From Branchiostoma floridae (taxonomy: Eukaryota > Chordata > Leptocardii > Amphioxiformes > Branchiostomatidae), in NCBI RefSeq assembly GCF_000003815.2, contig NC_049979.1:10889381-10953380 (forward strand): 64,000 bases of DNA, written 5' to 3'. Positions within the stretch are counted from its first letter, which is position 1. Every line of letters begins with the position of its first letter. The position numbers and the translations under genes were made by a program. Shown piece after piece: positions 12,301-23,326 of this stretch. The notes under the pieces were generated by a model that saw nothing but the letters and a program-made list of their open reading frames with translations, searched no databases and was not told the origin of the DNA.

Positions 12301-15300
12301 AATATAGCCTAAGGAAGCATCATACATCAAACCTTGGAAGACAAGCCTGAAGAATGGACAAGCTGACCAAAAGTGACAGCCTCCATAGGAGGATACTACT
12401 GAGGGCCTAACTGAAGACTGGACCTGAGCCATATGTTAGGTAAACCTCCCAGTTAGAACGCATAAACTTCAAAGCTTAACGGCTGAGAATATTCTCTGGG
12501 TTGTCAGACCTGATGGGTCCGAAATGCTGGACCGCTTCCACGATGTCTGCTTCGATGACATTCTCCGACAGACTGCGCACATGCACAACTGGTGAAGGAG
12601 AGGGCTTGTGTGGGTCTTCAGACTTGTCCTGAAATATAATAAACAAGGAAAATAACATAAATATCTTAAACATTCAGGACTCCGCACAGCATATTATTGC
12701 AGGCCCTGAGCTTCTTCTACTAGAGGACAGCAAAAACAGAATCATACATGTACAAACAAAGCACAGTACTGCTGCAAAAGGCTACAGAGCCCCATTCTAC
12801 TTCAGTCACTTCAGTGATCTCTGCCATTGACACGTCAGACCACAATTGGTTTCTTTATCTCTCTTACTATACCATAGTTTGTACATTTATTTGCAGGATT
12901 TGAATATCAATACTGTATCACTTTTGCACCAATTGCTTCACCCTGGGCAACTCCCAACATTTCTGGTCTTGTTACTGTACCATACATAATAGGGTCAAGG
13001 CAGAATTTCTGGGCGGGTTGGTAAACCTTCAATTTTCAGATCATAATCACAGCTCTACCTGAATGCAGTAGGGCTACTCAGAGGATGTACAGTATACAAT
13101 TACATTGTCCACCAAGACACACTTGTGATGTGTCTTTTGTCCCGTGTTTGTACCCGACCTCTAATCCACAAGTTGAAGGGACACATTCCACTGCAGGGTT
13201 GCCTCCATGCCCTGAAGCCTGATTAGCATGGCCAAGACATTTGTGGGCAGCCGTTTAGCCCAAAGGCAATGCAGTGTTGTTTGTATCGAAGTAGCATGCA
13301 AACTTACTTGGGGCTGTACTAATTGGTCTTATCTACATTCAGAGCCAAATTTACTGGACTTCTGTCTGTTACATAGAAGAATTGTAATGCCACTGGTACC
13401 ATGCACAGGTCCTAAGCATTCAATTGAAACAAGCCAAGTCTTTTCACAACTTTCACTTTCTTATATCACCTTCCTTTGTCTACATCCTACTTGGATTACC
13501 TACTTGACAACCGTTAATGGATGAGTCAATATTACGTAAGTAAAATTACATCCCAAGTATTTTGTCTGAAGGACACTCGTGTCCCTGATCTGTAATGGAC
13601 ATAAACATGGATGTGTTTGTAGTGAACACATCATGCCTTAATTTCTGAAACATGATAAATAGTTGTTAACTTAATCTTAGTTTTACCAAGCAACTTCAGG
13701 GAATCTTTAAAACACTGAGTAAGAATTAGAAAGATTTTTAAAAGGCTTGTATGGTTAGATTACTTAGAATAGATTGGGCAGCAGCGGCTTACATGATGAT
13801 ATAACCAACCTACACATCTAATCATTCACAGAATAACACATCCATGTGAACCATATGTTTTCATTTTTTTAATGTAGTCAAGCCATTTGCTTGCTACAAA
13901 ATGTACTTTAGGGTTCTGAGTTCTTACAAAACATACTAGGAAGGGCAAATCATTCTGAAGCTGAGCTTCTCTGATGGGGATGAGTGGCAAACTGTCAGAG
14001 AATCTTACTCTCAGCCTTCTTTGTCACAGTTTGTGCAATGTGACTGTGAACAAATCTGAAACATATCACTAACCTCCTAGCAATAACTACCCTTCTTTCA
14101 TTGAACCTCATTGCACTAGCTACCTTTCTTTCATCCCATTGTTCAAAATGTCTATAGCTTCCCTATTCAACATACACAATCAGGATAAACCACATAAATG
14201 CATCTCAGATATCCACACGGCAGTAAATTACCAATAAGCAGTATGGTTTGTCTTTGCCTTGACATTTACTATGATTGTTCTCCCACTGTGTTCAGATAAG
14301 CGTGAAATATTAGGACAAATGAAGGCCAGTATTAAACCTGCTGAGACTGACAGGTCTGATGTCTGTGGATTTCTAGACAGGTGGAATATATCTGAACATA
14401 ATGAAATAATTCATTTGGTAACGTCCTTGGTGACATCCATGAAGCTTTGTCTATTGTGCAATTTTGCGAATCATCAGCCGCTGTCTAGTAGATTTACAAA
14501 CACAGCTAGAAGGATTGGTCATAAACAGACTACTCAAATCAGACAGGCAGGCGCTTCATATACCTGAGAAAGACACAGATTTTGTCTTTCAGACGGACTA
14601 CGATTCTGTTATAATTCCGTTCATTACGTTGACGCCATTTGGTGCTAATCTAATATTTTGTCCCAATATTGTATCGATTTTGTAACTCGATATAAAATTT
14701 GCTTCTGGTGTCGTTCTGTAGAATAGAAAATTGTCAAGAAGCCGAAAGCCCTGTACATAACAATCTCTCATCGTTAAGGACGTTTTCTGGGCGCATCTGG
14801 CCCTGAACTAGCGAAGATTTGGGGGAGAGCGATGTGTGGGAAATAGATCGTTGGCACGCCATGCGTAAATCATGTTGTCCGAGAGTCAGCCACGCCGCGG
14901 CGTGGGGAGGCGGCATACGGAAACATTTCCTGCTGCTACTGCCACAGCGTGGGTATCGGCGATGCTAAACTTTACAGAGACATAACCTTAGCTATTACGA
15001 TGATCACGCTGACGCCAAATTATCGTAGATAATGGGCAACTCCGTGAACGTCGCAATCAGCCGTCCTTGTCCACAAGGAACAAGCCGGAATAAATTTGCA
15101 CGCGATACGCGTGCCTCCCCACATCACGGTAAACAAGCCGACATTCCGGGCTCCCTGCTTCGAAAATATCGCCGTAAACATCGCACCAAGAATGCTATAT
15201 CCCTCTACATTCCATAAAGCAGCTTCTTACCCTGGATCCAGACTGCACGATGTAGCCATCGTCGATTTTTTGCTTCTTGTTGGCGTGCCCGTAGTCCCCC

Positions 15301-15317
15301 CTCTCGTCGGTCGCCAT
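3334..15317 (-). CDS. HNRNPL: hnRNP L-like RNA-binding protein, 5' part
   Basis: Nuclear RRM protein family that binds CA-rich RNA and regulates splicing (family knowledge). Minus-strand exons: 15317-15231, 12628-12510, 10162-10075, 5199-5126, 4485-4450 (microexon), 3864-3789 and 3444 to about 3364. All joins have consensus splice sites and keep frame. The first exon starts at an ATG and is basic and hydrophilic. Exons 2-4 give RRM1, with VVHVRSLSENVIEADIVEA, then MMPKKRQALVEFED and finally NYSTSQKISRP. Exons 6-7 start RRM2 with HILLFTILNPTYPITT and YTICSPCGAVQRIVIFKK. About 187 codons are visible, whereas vertebrate hnRNP L has four RRMs, so the rest is outside the window or lost. The last exon either uses a weak GT donor after QAM (3364) or reads on to a TGA at 3336-3334. 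The introns, up to 4.9 kb, hold repeats. HNRNPLL is an alternative name; one invertebrate gene may represent both. Confidence 0.88.
3948..4152. mobile_element. MITE, CAGGGCTGT family (copy A)
   Basis: This 205-bp element begins CAGGGCTGTTTCCAG and ends CTGGAGACAGCCCTG, which is inverted-repeat related. Inside is the motif AAAAATTTCACC, shared with relatives at 10338-10516, about 18600-18833 and 44882-45109. It lies in an intron of the hnRNP L-like gene. Family membership is judged by eye from the ends plus this internal motif. Confidence 0.65.
4450..4485 (-). CDS. HNRNPL: 36-nt in-frame microexon of hnRNP L-like gene
   Basis: On the minus strand the sequence reads TAG before 4485 and GTAAGTG after 4450, both good splice sites, and encloses 36 nt. 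The upstream exon ends in phase 2 (GG) and the downstream exon begins with T. Inclusion gives GRQRLGNGTVGHN followed by GPED; skipping gives RPG directly joined to GPED. Both products keep frame, so this can be an optional 12-residue cassette in the RRM1-RRM2 linker. Transcripts are needed to know whether it is constitutive. Confidence 0.6.
6785..6997. mobile_element. Inverted-repeat element with TAGCCTGG ends
   Basis: The left arm starting TAGCCTGGGTGCCAGACTG at 6785 recurs inverted as CAGTCTGGCATCCAGGCTA, ending at 6997. The similarity continues inward for roughly 60-70 bp with mismatches. The 213-bp fold-back has no coding capacity and sits in the large hnRNP L intron. It is probably a MITE. 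Confidence 0.65.
8508..10048. mobile_element. 1.5-kb fold-back element with ~650-bp arms, TTAA flanks
   Basis: Two arms, about 8508-9167 and about 9399-10048, are inverted copies of each other around a spacer of about 230 bp. The outer ends read AGGACAGCATCAG (left) and CTGATGCTTTCCT (right), and TTTAAA/TTAA abuts both ends (8504-8507 and 10049-10052), which looks like a TTAA target-site duplication. The arms are alike but not identical, with many scattered substitutions and some small indels, so they have diverged since the arms arose. Each arm has a matching short open frame (left about 8890-9114 plus, right about 9661-9392 minus), without a known domain. The right end stops 26 bp from the donor of hnRNP L exon 3 (10075). 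The TTAA suggests the piggyBac group, but the ends do not start CCC, so this is tentative. Confidence 0.75.
10338..10516. mobile_element. MITE, CAGGGCTGT family (copy C, decayed)
   Basis: It starts CAGGACTGTCTCCAG and contains the family motif AAAAATTTCACC near 10382. It ends with a diverged version of the inverted terminus near 10502-10516. Intronic and non-coding. Confidence 0.45.
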
Positions 15318-15601
15318 CTTCCTGCTGACTGTGCTGCTGGCTGGGCCGCGGTGTGGGCGGGGCTGACCTCTGATGACGTCACTGCAGGCACAAACAACCT
15401 AAACCATCCAAAATCACCCAGATTTACCTAAATTAGTGTGTCCCGTCATGGACGTTCACAATATCGGCAATCATTGTTACAGTTAGTAGTCTAAAGGGGT
15501 TCAAACAATCTGAGGAAGATCGTGTACCGTCATTCTTGGTGGGAAAGTGGGGTCAAGAGGTCAAAGTTTAAAAGGCAGGCCCACCAGGTGACAGCAAGGA
15601 A
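15318..15601. promoter_or_regulatory. Divergent promoter between HNRNPL-like and GALM
   Basis: The two ATG codons lie head to head only 284 bp apart, minus at 15317 and plus at 15602, so both genes must share this interval for core promoters and 5' leaders unless leaders are spliced. No TATA box is evident. The part next to the hnRNP L start is GC-rich and contains TGACGTCA (about 15374-15381), a palindromic CRE-type motif. Shared regulation is an inference. Confidence 0.55.
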
Positions 15602-18600
15602 ATGAGCGGGAAAATTTCTGTGGAAGACTTTGGGACGACACCTGAAGGACAAGCTGTCCAGCGCTTTGTCCTCAGGAACAACAGCAACGTCTGCCTAAAG
15701 CTCATCTCCTACGGAGCGACAATCCAGGCCATAGAAGTGCCGGATAAGGACGGGAAGGTTGCCGACGTGACACTAGGATTTGATACTTTAGATGGTTAGT
15801 AGGGATTTAGCTGGACAAAGGGTTAGCGTTGGGTTGTACTTTGGTCCCTGCCACGCAGGTACTCCAGATTTCAATAGGATAATAAAGCCACAGTTGGTTT
15901 GCTATGGCATTGAAGAGAGGCGGGGGGATTTAAATGAATATCAATCAAATTAAAGAGCGGCCCAAACACAGGTGGACGTGGCAAGGAGGCGGTATTAAAG
16001 GGTTGTTGACAAAGGTTGTTGCTTCAAATCCCCAATGTTGTTCCCTTCCCCCCTTCAGTCCCTTGACTCAAGTAAAAATGAATATCAGGCTAGATGTCAT
16101 CTCTGATGGGATGTAAAGCTGGAGGGGTTGCATTTAAGGAGTCAGCCACACCTCAGCATGTTGTAAAGAGCAGGGATTCTTGTTCGGTTTGAATGGATCA
16201 AACCTTTATACTGTCCAGTCTTTAGCAGTTTCTACTTCAGTATACAAAACTGGTGTGTAATGCCTAAAGGCTGTTTTATACCTATTGTACAAAACAAAAC
16301 GTTTCCTCTTGGCCTAAGATTCAACTTTAAACTTGTGCAATTTGTCAATAAATGCATGTCCCAAGGGAGATAGGTGGTGTTAGTGACCACTTTCACATAT
16401 CAAAAGTGCAGACAGACAGCTGGTAAACATGTGGGGCAACCCCCATGTGTCCTTATCAATAATTCATCAACTGGTAGTAATTTTGCATGTTATGTGTGCC
16501 ATGGCTTGAGGCCTTGAGCATTTTTTGCATTGATGATTGAGACTGTAATAGTTGAATTACTTGAATATTGATGATAGGGGGCAGCAAGATATACTAATTT
16601 AATTGTAGCTGTCTCTACTTCTATGTAAAGAACTGTCTATGTCAAGCACTGTTGGTCATGTTAATTCTATGTAGCACATTTATACTTCTTATCTTGAATT
16701 CTTTGTTTCTTTAGATCTAAGTGTTGTTAACAAATTATTTGGATTGCACAGTCGACCTCACCTCACCACAAGATATTATGACATAGGCTGTCAAAATATC
16801 TTTAGGGAGTAAGTATGGCAGCCTGGTAAACTTGCCAGATTGCCCCAGAGTCACATTAAAAGAACCCAGGTGTGTCTGTGTTTGTAGAATATTTTTTTCA
16901 TAAACCCCAGTGGAAATTAGTTCCAAAATCTTTCCAAAGAACAAGCCAGTTTACCATTTCTCATTGCCAGCCTTCCCAGTTTACTGCTGAGCGGTGCCAG
17001 CCTTCCTAAAATTACAAGGATCCCCCCATGCAGACCCTCATATGCCTGGAACATTTGGTTGGAATCAAGATACCGTAGTTTATAGCAGGGTTTTAATGGA
17101 AATTCCAAGGATTTATAGGTAGACCTTAACCTTGCTCATATCCCTCAGTATGGTAGACTGCTGTTTCACGAGAGAGAGAGAAAGAAAAAAATCCAAATAA
17201 AACTTTCCTACAATTTTCCATCAAAACGTTCTATTGGATGCCTGTAGACTTTATGTCGGAGGTTGTATTACAAGTGTTTTTATCATGTCGTTTCCACAAG
17301 GCTACCTTGGCAAGCATCCCTACATGGGTGTTGTGGCTGGGAGAGTTGCCAACAGGATAGCCAAGGGGACCTTCTCACTGGATGGGCAGGAGTACAAGTT
17401 GGCCTGTAACAACGGTCCAAACCACCTGCATGGTGGACTGAAGGGCTTCAGCCATGTAAGTGTTACTAGAATTCTTCATGCACCTTCTTTCCAATTAAGA
17501 TGACACAAACATATAGATTTTTGTATACTTTATCAAGTTAAGAAAAGCTAGCATACGGAAAAGACAGGTGATGAAGTTGGAAGTAGACAAATATGTGTTA
17601 TCAACATAATCACTGGTGTGTATCAGTAACCAAACATACACAAAAAAACTTGAAAGTTTGATTTCTGTCAATCATATCTCTATAGTTACTTTATCCAAGA
17701 ACATTATAACATCCTTGCTTTATCAATATCAATTTCATTTTAAAGTTTTTTTTCATAACCCTTTACAGTGGAACCCCATTTGCTGTGATTGTATCTTCAA
17801 CTTGGTACATTTTACATACTCTAGTAGACTACCAGGGCTGCAGAGGGGAGCTAGTCTGGAAAAAATGCTGAAATTTCCCACAATCAAATGCCTGTTGTTT
17901 TTGGATAATGAGCTGCATGTTTTAGATTCATGGGAAGCTCTCTATTGTTCTTTACAGAGATACCTCATTTGTAATGATAACATTTTTGTGCAACCAGCAC
18001 CATGATTGACTTCGTGGGTGGTTATCCCCCAAAAGTGCCTAGATTTCCCTGCCAGTATCTAACACTGTTGGCAGGGAAATTTCAGCCATGGTGCTCTATC
18101 CATAAATGTATGATCATAGTAAGTGGTCATAATTTGACTTTCCATTCATATCTTTAACACAATGGAATTATTTGAAGAACAGCAGGGATATTATCAACTG
18201 AAGTCTTGGACAGAATTTTGGAAACGGTCAGACATTTCATGTAGCGTCCACTACCTTGCATCATATACTGAGGACATCTTGTCGAAGGGCAGTTTTTATA
18301 CCCTAACAATGAAGACAACTTCTAGATAATCCAATGGGAAACAAGTGTATTTTTCCTGTGATTTTCCAGTATGTGTGGGACAGCAGTGTGGAAGGAGACA
18401 GCGTCAAGTTCACCTATGTGAGCGCCGACGGTGAGGAGGGCTATCCTGGGGAGGTCACCGCTCAGGTCACCTACAAGCTGACCAATGACAACGAGGTTGA
18501 CATCCAGTACCAGGCCACCACAACCAAGGCAACACCCATCAACCTCACCAACCATGCCTATTTCAACTTGGCAGGGCACGTAAGTTGTGTTGGATGTGGG

Positions 18601-21600
18601 GATGTCTTCTGGACATGCTCCTCCCTCCCGGGACAGAAATTTGCTTGTTTGGAATGGGAAGGACAAAAATTTCACCCAGTGCATCCAAAAATGTGACAAG
18701 GGATAGATGTGACTTTGTGACAAGAAATAGATGAAAATGTGACAGATTCAAGGAAGAAAATTAACAACACGGGCTTCAGAATAACAAGGAACAATGAGTG
18801 GGATGGTAAAAATTGAAGCTGGAGACAGCCCTGAATACTCTTTATTACTCTTTCATTTAATGTAGAATAAAGATACACAGGTAAGAAGAAAAACAACTCA
18901 GCTTGAAGTAGAAGTTTCAAGGCTGACAGAATCGTGATGAAAAGAAGGTACTTGAACATTGTGCATTTGTGAGAAATGGATTTGCTATTTTGTAACATAG
19001 AAAATGATATGGATATGAATGAAAACCTGGACAAAACTCCTTCAAAACAATGCGTTATGATATACAACAGTGCATATAAGTCATGAATATCCAATACCTG
19101 ACATGTAATAAAAGTTTACTTTGGTTCCTTAATTTTTTGTGTAGAGCGAGGCAACTATCTACGACCACATTATTACCATCATGGCAGACAAGTACACACC
19201 AACTGATGATGACGCCCTTACAACAGGTATGAATCGCACAGACTTTTTCTCTGCAAGATTGCTAATCATGTGTTCCAACTACATAAGGAAGGAAAGAGAG
19301 AATCCATAGATTTACAGGCAGTGAAGAAGCCTGACAGTGTCTTTCTTTCCTCCCACACATTTTGAAAATGTAAAATGTACTTACTTCTGCTTTGCACTTT
19401 TATGTGCCTCAGCACAACTACACTTTGTGTACGAATATCACTGGATAATCTTCAAGCAGATGAATTGATTAGGTTCATTTTGTTGGACATGCAGCTTTTT
19501 CCGTGATTCTACAGCTATTCTAATGGTGTGCAATTTCTTAAGGCTGTACCATTAGGAAAAAAGCCGTAGAAACCAACAGACCAACAGAATTACTCCGCTT
19601 AGAGTTTAACGTTAACCTACGTTTCTGGTCAGACACAAATGTCCAGTAGATACAGCAGTAGATATACCACCCACCTGTACTTAGCTCCAAGTGTACGCTG
19701 CTGTCGGCCGTGTGAGCCTGTCTCTGCAGACAGAGCCAATAGGGTTGGGACTGACCTTCTGAGCTGACGCACGAGTATAAACTAACCTTTACACATGGCC
19801 GGGCTTTTATCTGCAGCCTTTAATGTGTGGAATGGCTCCGGGCTAGGTTGATGGGTGTTTACGTGTGGTATCTGACACCTAGAACCTTTGTTCAATTTTG
19901 GGAGTTGGCATTTCCTCGTCTGAATACGGGGATATATTCGGAATGCGTTGACGTGGTACCTCTGATTACAGAGAAGATAGTCCTCTTTAATTTAGTGGAT
20001 AAAGTTCTTGTTTTGACTGTCCTGATTTTAGGACCTGCCTCCTGGCAGAGTTCTTTGTTATGATAGGACATTGTGACGTGGATCCTGAGTATGGTTTAAC
20101 AATGTTTCCACAAACCATTTATTTAGCTTCACAAGTCAGCAACAATGCATGGTAGACTGTCAAGAACTGGCAAAGAAAACATTCATACCTGTGACACAAG
20201 CAGTGCTCCTAAACCTAAATCAAGTGTAAAAAAAAAACTTTTGGTTTGTGCACTGCACTGATTTAAGGAAAATATGTTTGTAATGTAGAAATTTCACTAC
20301 CAGTACTTTTGCAATGTGGAGAAGAGTTATGTTTTTAGACTCCATGTCTTCATCCATATGCTAGAAATATTACACACTACTTTCAGGTAGTCAGCCAGCC
20401 ACGTTTTTCAGAAATTGTTACAGTCGGTATGATATTATGAAGGGAAGGCCTGAGACAAAGTGAAGGCTGAATTGTTATTTTTCTGACTATGCAATGCAGT
20501 GTAGAAGTTTCATGTTCAAACTTAATTGTGCAGTCATTGAGACTTAATCGGGTTGATTTTGCACAGTACATTTTTTCAAACATAATGATTAAACTTCTAT
20601 TTAAGCAACAATATCTAAATGACTTAGCATTTTTCATATAGAAAAAGAAAATGACACTCATGTATATTGCTCGTATACGATATACTTTCTGATATTCTGT
20701 TCAACCATGCTGACTTGTTTCCGTCTGTGTCAGGTGAGATCAGCCCAGTGGAGGGCACCCTGTGGGACCTGCGTGAGGGGGTGAGGATGGGCGACCGTGT
20801 CAACTCCGTCCCAGGGAAGGCACCTGGCTACGACCAGAACTTCTGCATCACACAGCCGGGAGACAACCAGCTGTGTGCCAGGTCAGTTCCAACACTGGAA
20901 GCCTCCACCAGGCTACACACATCAGCCACGACTTTGAAAAAGTGTTTTAAAGATATTTCAAATGAAACACTGCCCCCACGTATGCACAGAGTTGAGATTC
21001 AGGAGTGTATGGGATGTCACATATCGGAGATGTTTTTGAACACCTTTTGTTAAAAGTGGCTGGTAATCAATATGTATGTAGGCATGCATAGCAGATAAAT
21101 GGTAATGAATTTAGATTTTTGGTCCTTTAGGTTTGGGATGATATACATTGCTGTAATGGCTGTAGAACTAACGCTCAGGTATAAGAAAAATGACACTGCT
21201 CAGGCAATGTGTTGCAGACTCGTCTCCTTCATCTATGTGCCAAACCTCAATAAGTTGAAGGCTTTCATCTTGGTACAGGTGACACAGGTGGCTTGCACAC
21301 ACTTACTCACTGTCCAGTTCACCTGTTACTAGTATTCCTGGTCACGCACATAGATGTGGTGCTTGGTGGCAGACTGCCAGGGTGAACTTGGATTCCTATA
21401 GTATGGTTAACAAACATCCTGCCAATTCTGATTGATACGTGTGTATCTTTATTGTTGTTATCATTATCATTCACTCACTCTCTGCACAAATACATTGTAA
21501 GACATGTTAAGGAAGTTGTCCTGTTCTTTTCAATATCAATGATTTATTCAGTAGTGACCTCGCGGGTATGAGACAACCTGAATTGCGTCCTTATCAACTG

Positions 21601-23326
21601 GTACAATTACAGTATATTAACTGCTTAAAGCTTAGCTTAAAATGTTCAGCTCGTCATTGCACAGGTAAAATCTTTTCATAGTTTTGCATTGTCCAGGTCC
21701 ATATTACGGTTAAATCATGTAGATATTACTGTTTAATTGTCTTGTTGTGATTTTCAAATTGTGTATTTGTTTGCTTGGTTCCTGCAGGGCCCAGCATCCA
21801 GCCAGTGGCCGGACTATGGAGGTGCGGACGAACCAGCCCGGGGTGCAGTTCTACACGGCCAGCTACCTGGATGGGACGCTGGCTGGCAAGGGTGGGGCCA
21901 AGTACAACAAACATGCAGGCTTTTGTCTGGAAACCCAGGTCTACCCTGATGCCATCAACAAAGTGAGCTCTGTTGTCTTTGTTCGGGTTTGGAGTCACGC
22001 CTTTGTTATTAGGAGACTCACAACAATAGGGATAGGCACTGTCATTCTATTAATATCTCTGAAGCTGAAGTTTTGTAGTCTTCTTTGTTTAACTTTGAAG
22101 TCATGCCTTTGTTATTTGCAGACACGTAGATAGGTGTAGGCATGACATAGATCTCACCAATTTTTTTTTCATAGGCTAATGCTAGATTGTTGTGTTCCCT
22201 TGAAGATAGAATCTGCCTGGACAAAAACTATTATTCATGTTGGCACCAACATTGTATTGGATCTTACTGTGGGATTAAACTTCATCACTTAGCAGTAAAT
22301 TGGGTAATGAATGCCTCTAGGGCATTTTAAAAGTCTGCTATGTTAAAGTTGTAATCAGGTGATAAGTGATGTTGGTATCCACATGGGGGCCCCACTAATC
22401 ACAACCTTCAAAACTTCAGAGAGCTAGAGCTCCTCTTTTGCAATCTTTCATATTCTTTTGCTGCTTGTCTAAAGTTTTTGATCCTTTATTTACATTGGGG
22501 TATCTTGCAGCCTGCTGGCTGAATTGCATACTCATGACAATCAGACTACTTAAAGACGTTGCATCACACATAAAACTTACTTCTTATTCTCGTTCTAATA
22601 TTAAGACTTATTCTGAAATGTTTGTTAGTAGCGTGCGGTAGTTGTGCATTGTACACTACATTTATTTATTTATTTATTTATTTATTTAGGGTAGTCCCTT
22701 CAGTTAACGTGGTAACTGATTTCCAAGGGAGCCCTATAACAATAATAATAACTCAAAGTACAAAAGATAACTACAAACATAGGATTGAACATAACAAAGC
22801 AATAATCCAATTCGGGTTTGTAAATCATACAAGCAACTTAGGAAAACTCAAAAGAATAACAACTCATACTTAATAACAAAAACAAATCAAGATCACAAAC
22901 TCATAGGGGCATTGGACGGTCATTGCGGTCAGAGGTCAGATGTCAGTGCCATTTGTCCTGATCAATCGGACTGAACATAAGAAAGAATAATCCAATTCGG
23001 ATCAGTAAATCATATACGCAACTTACTAATAACAACTCATACACAATAACAATGAATGTGTTACATCATCATCATCATCTGATGAAGTTGGAGCACATAT
23101 CAGTTAAGTCCTCTTACAGACCTTGTCGATAACATACCATGTATGAGGTTCTTCCCATGTAGACATGTCTCAGTTTCAGTCAGTTTCTGGTATGAGGTAC
23201 ATTTTGTATCTTACCTACTGAATGTGTTGTCACTGCCTCCCTGTCCAGCCCCACTTCCCCAGCAGTGTGCTGCGCCCAGGCGAGACGTACCACCACCACA
23301 CCTCCTACAAGTTTGTGCTGGGGTAG
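15602..23326 (+). CDS. GALM: Aldose 1-epimerase (galactose mutarotase), complete
   Basis: Interconverts the alpha and beta anomers of galactose and glucose, feeding the cytosolic Leloir pathway (family knowledge). Seven exons: 15602-15794, 17301-17455, 18370-18579, 19145-19226, 20734-20881, 21788-21962 and 23249-23326. All joins have GT-AG ends and keep frame, giving 346 residues against about 342 in human GALM. The family's catalytic residues are visible: His in HLHGG (H108), His in [13 protein letters not shown] (H178) and Glu in GFCLETQ (E311). Other family signatures are [12 protein letters not shown] and [16 protein letters not shown]. There is no signal peptide. The start was chosen because the ATG opens the beta-sandwich directly ([17 protein letters not shown]). 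Its neighbour is the divergent hnRNP L-like gene. Introns contain several dispersed repeats. Confidence 0.95.
18193..18307. repeat. Dispersed repeat ending in TATACCCTAAC
   Basis: The segment, from ATCAACTG to TATACCCTAAC, has relatives at 30589-30706 (nearly end to end, including ACGGCAAGACATTTCA against ACGGTCAGACATTTCA) and 23991-24075 (partial). A truncated start is seen near 27632. This is a mid-size interspersed element of unknown class, here in a GALM intron. Confidence 0.5.
18600..18833. mobile_element. MITE, CAGGGCTGT family (copy D, left end lost)
   Basis: The right terminus CTGGAGACAGCCCTG is intact at 18819-18833, and AAAAATTTCACC occurs near 18664. The left terminus is not recognisable. 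It begins shortly after the donor of GALM exon 3. Confidence 0.45.
22660..22738 (-). mobile_element. 3' end of a non-LTR retrotransposon with (TAAA)n tail
   Basis: Read on the minus strand, the segment runs GGGCTCCCTTGG ... GGGACTACCC and then into about seven TAAA units. A unique 3' end leading straight into a short microsatellite tail is typical of LINE-type insertions. Only the last roughly 50 bp of the element body is recognised. It is in the GALM intron 6. Confidence 0.5.
22782..23053. repeat. Two-copy imperfect direct repeat
   Basis: Segments 22782-22878 and 22967-23053 share the order GAACATAA, AATAATCCAATTCGG, GTAAATCATA, GCAACTTA and AATAACAACTCATAC. This indicates a duplication with a period of about 185 bp. 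No coding potential. Confidence 0.55.
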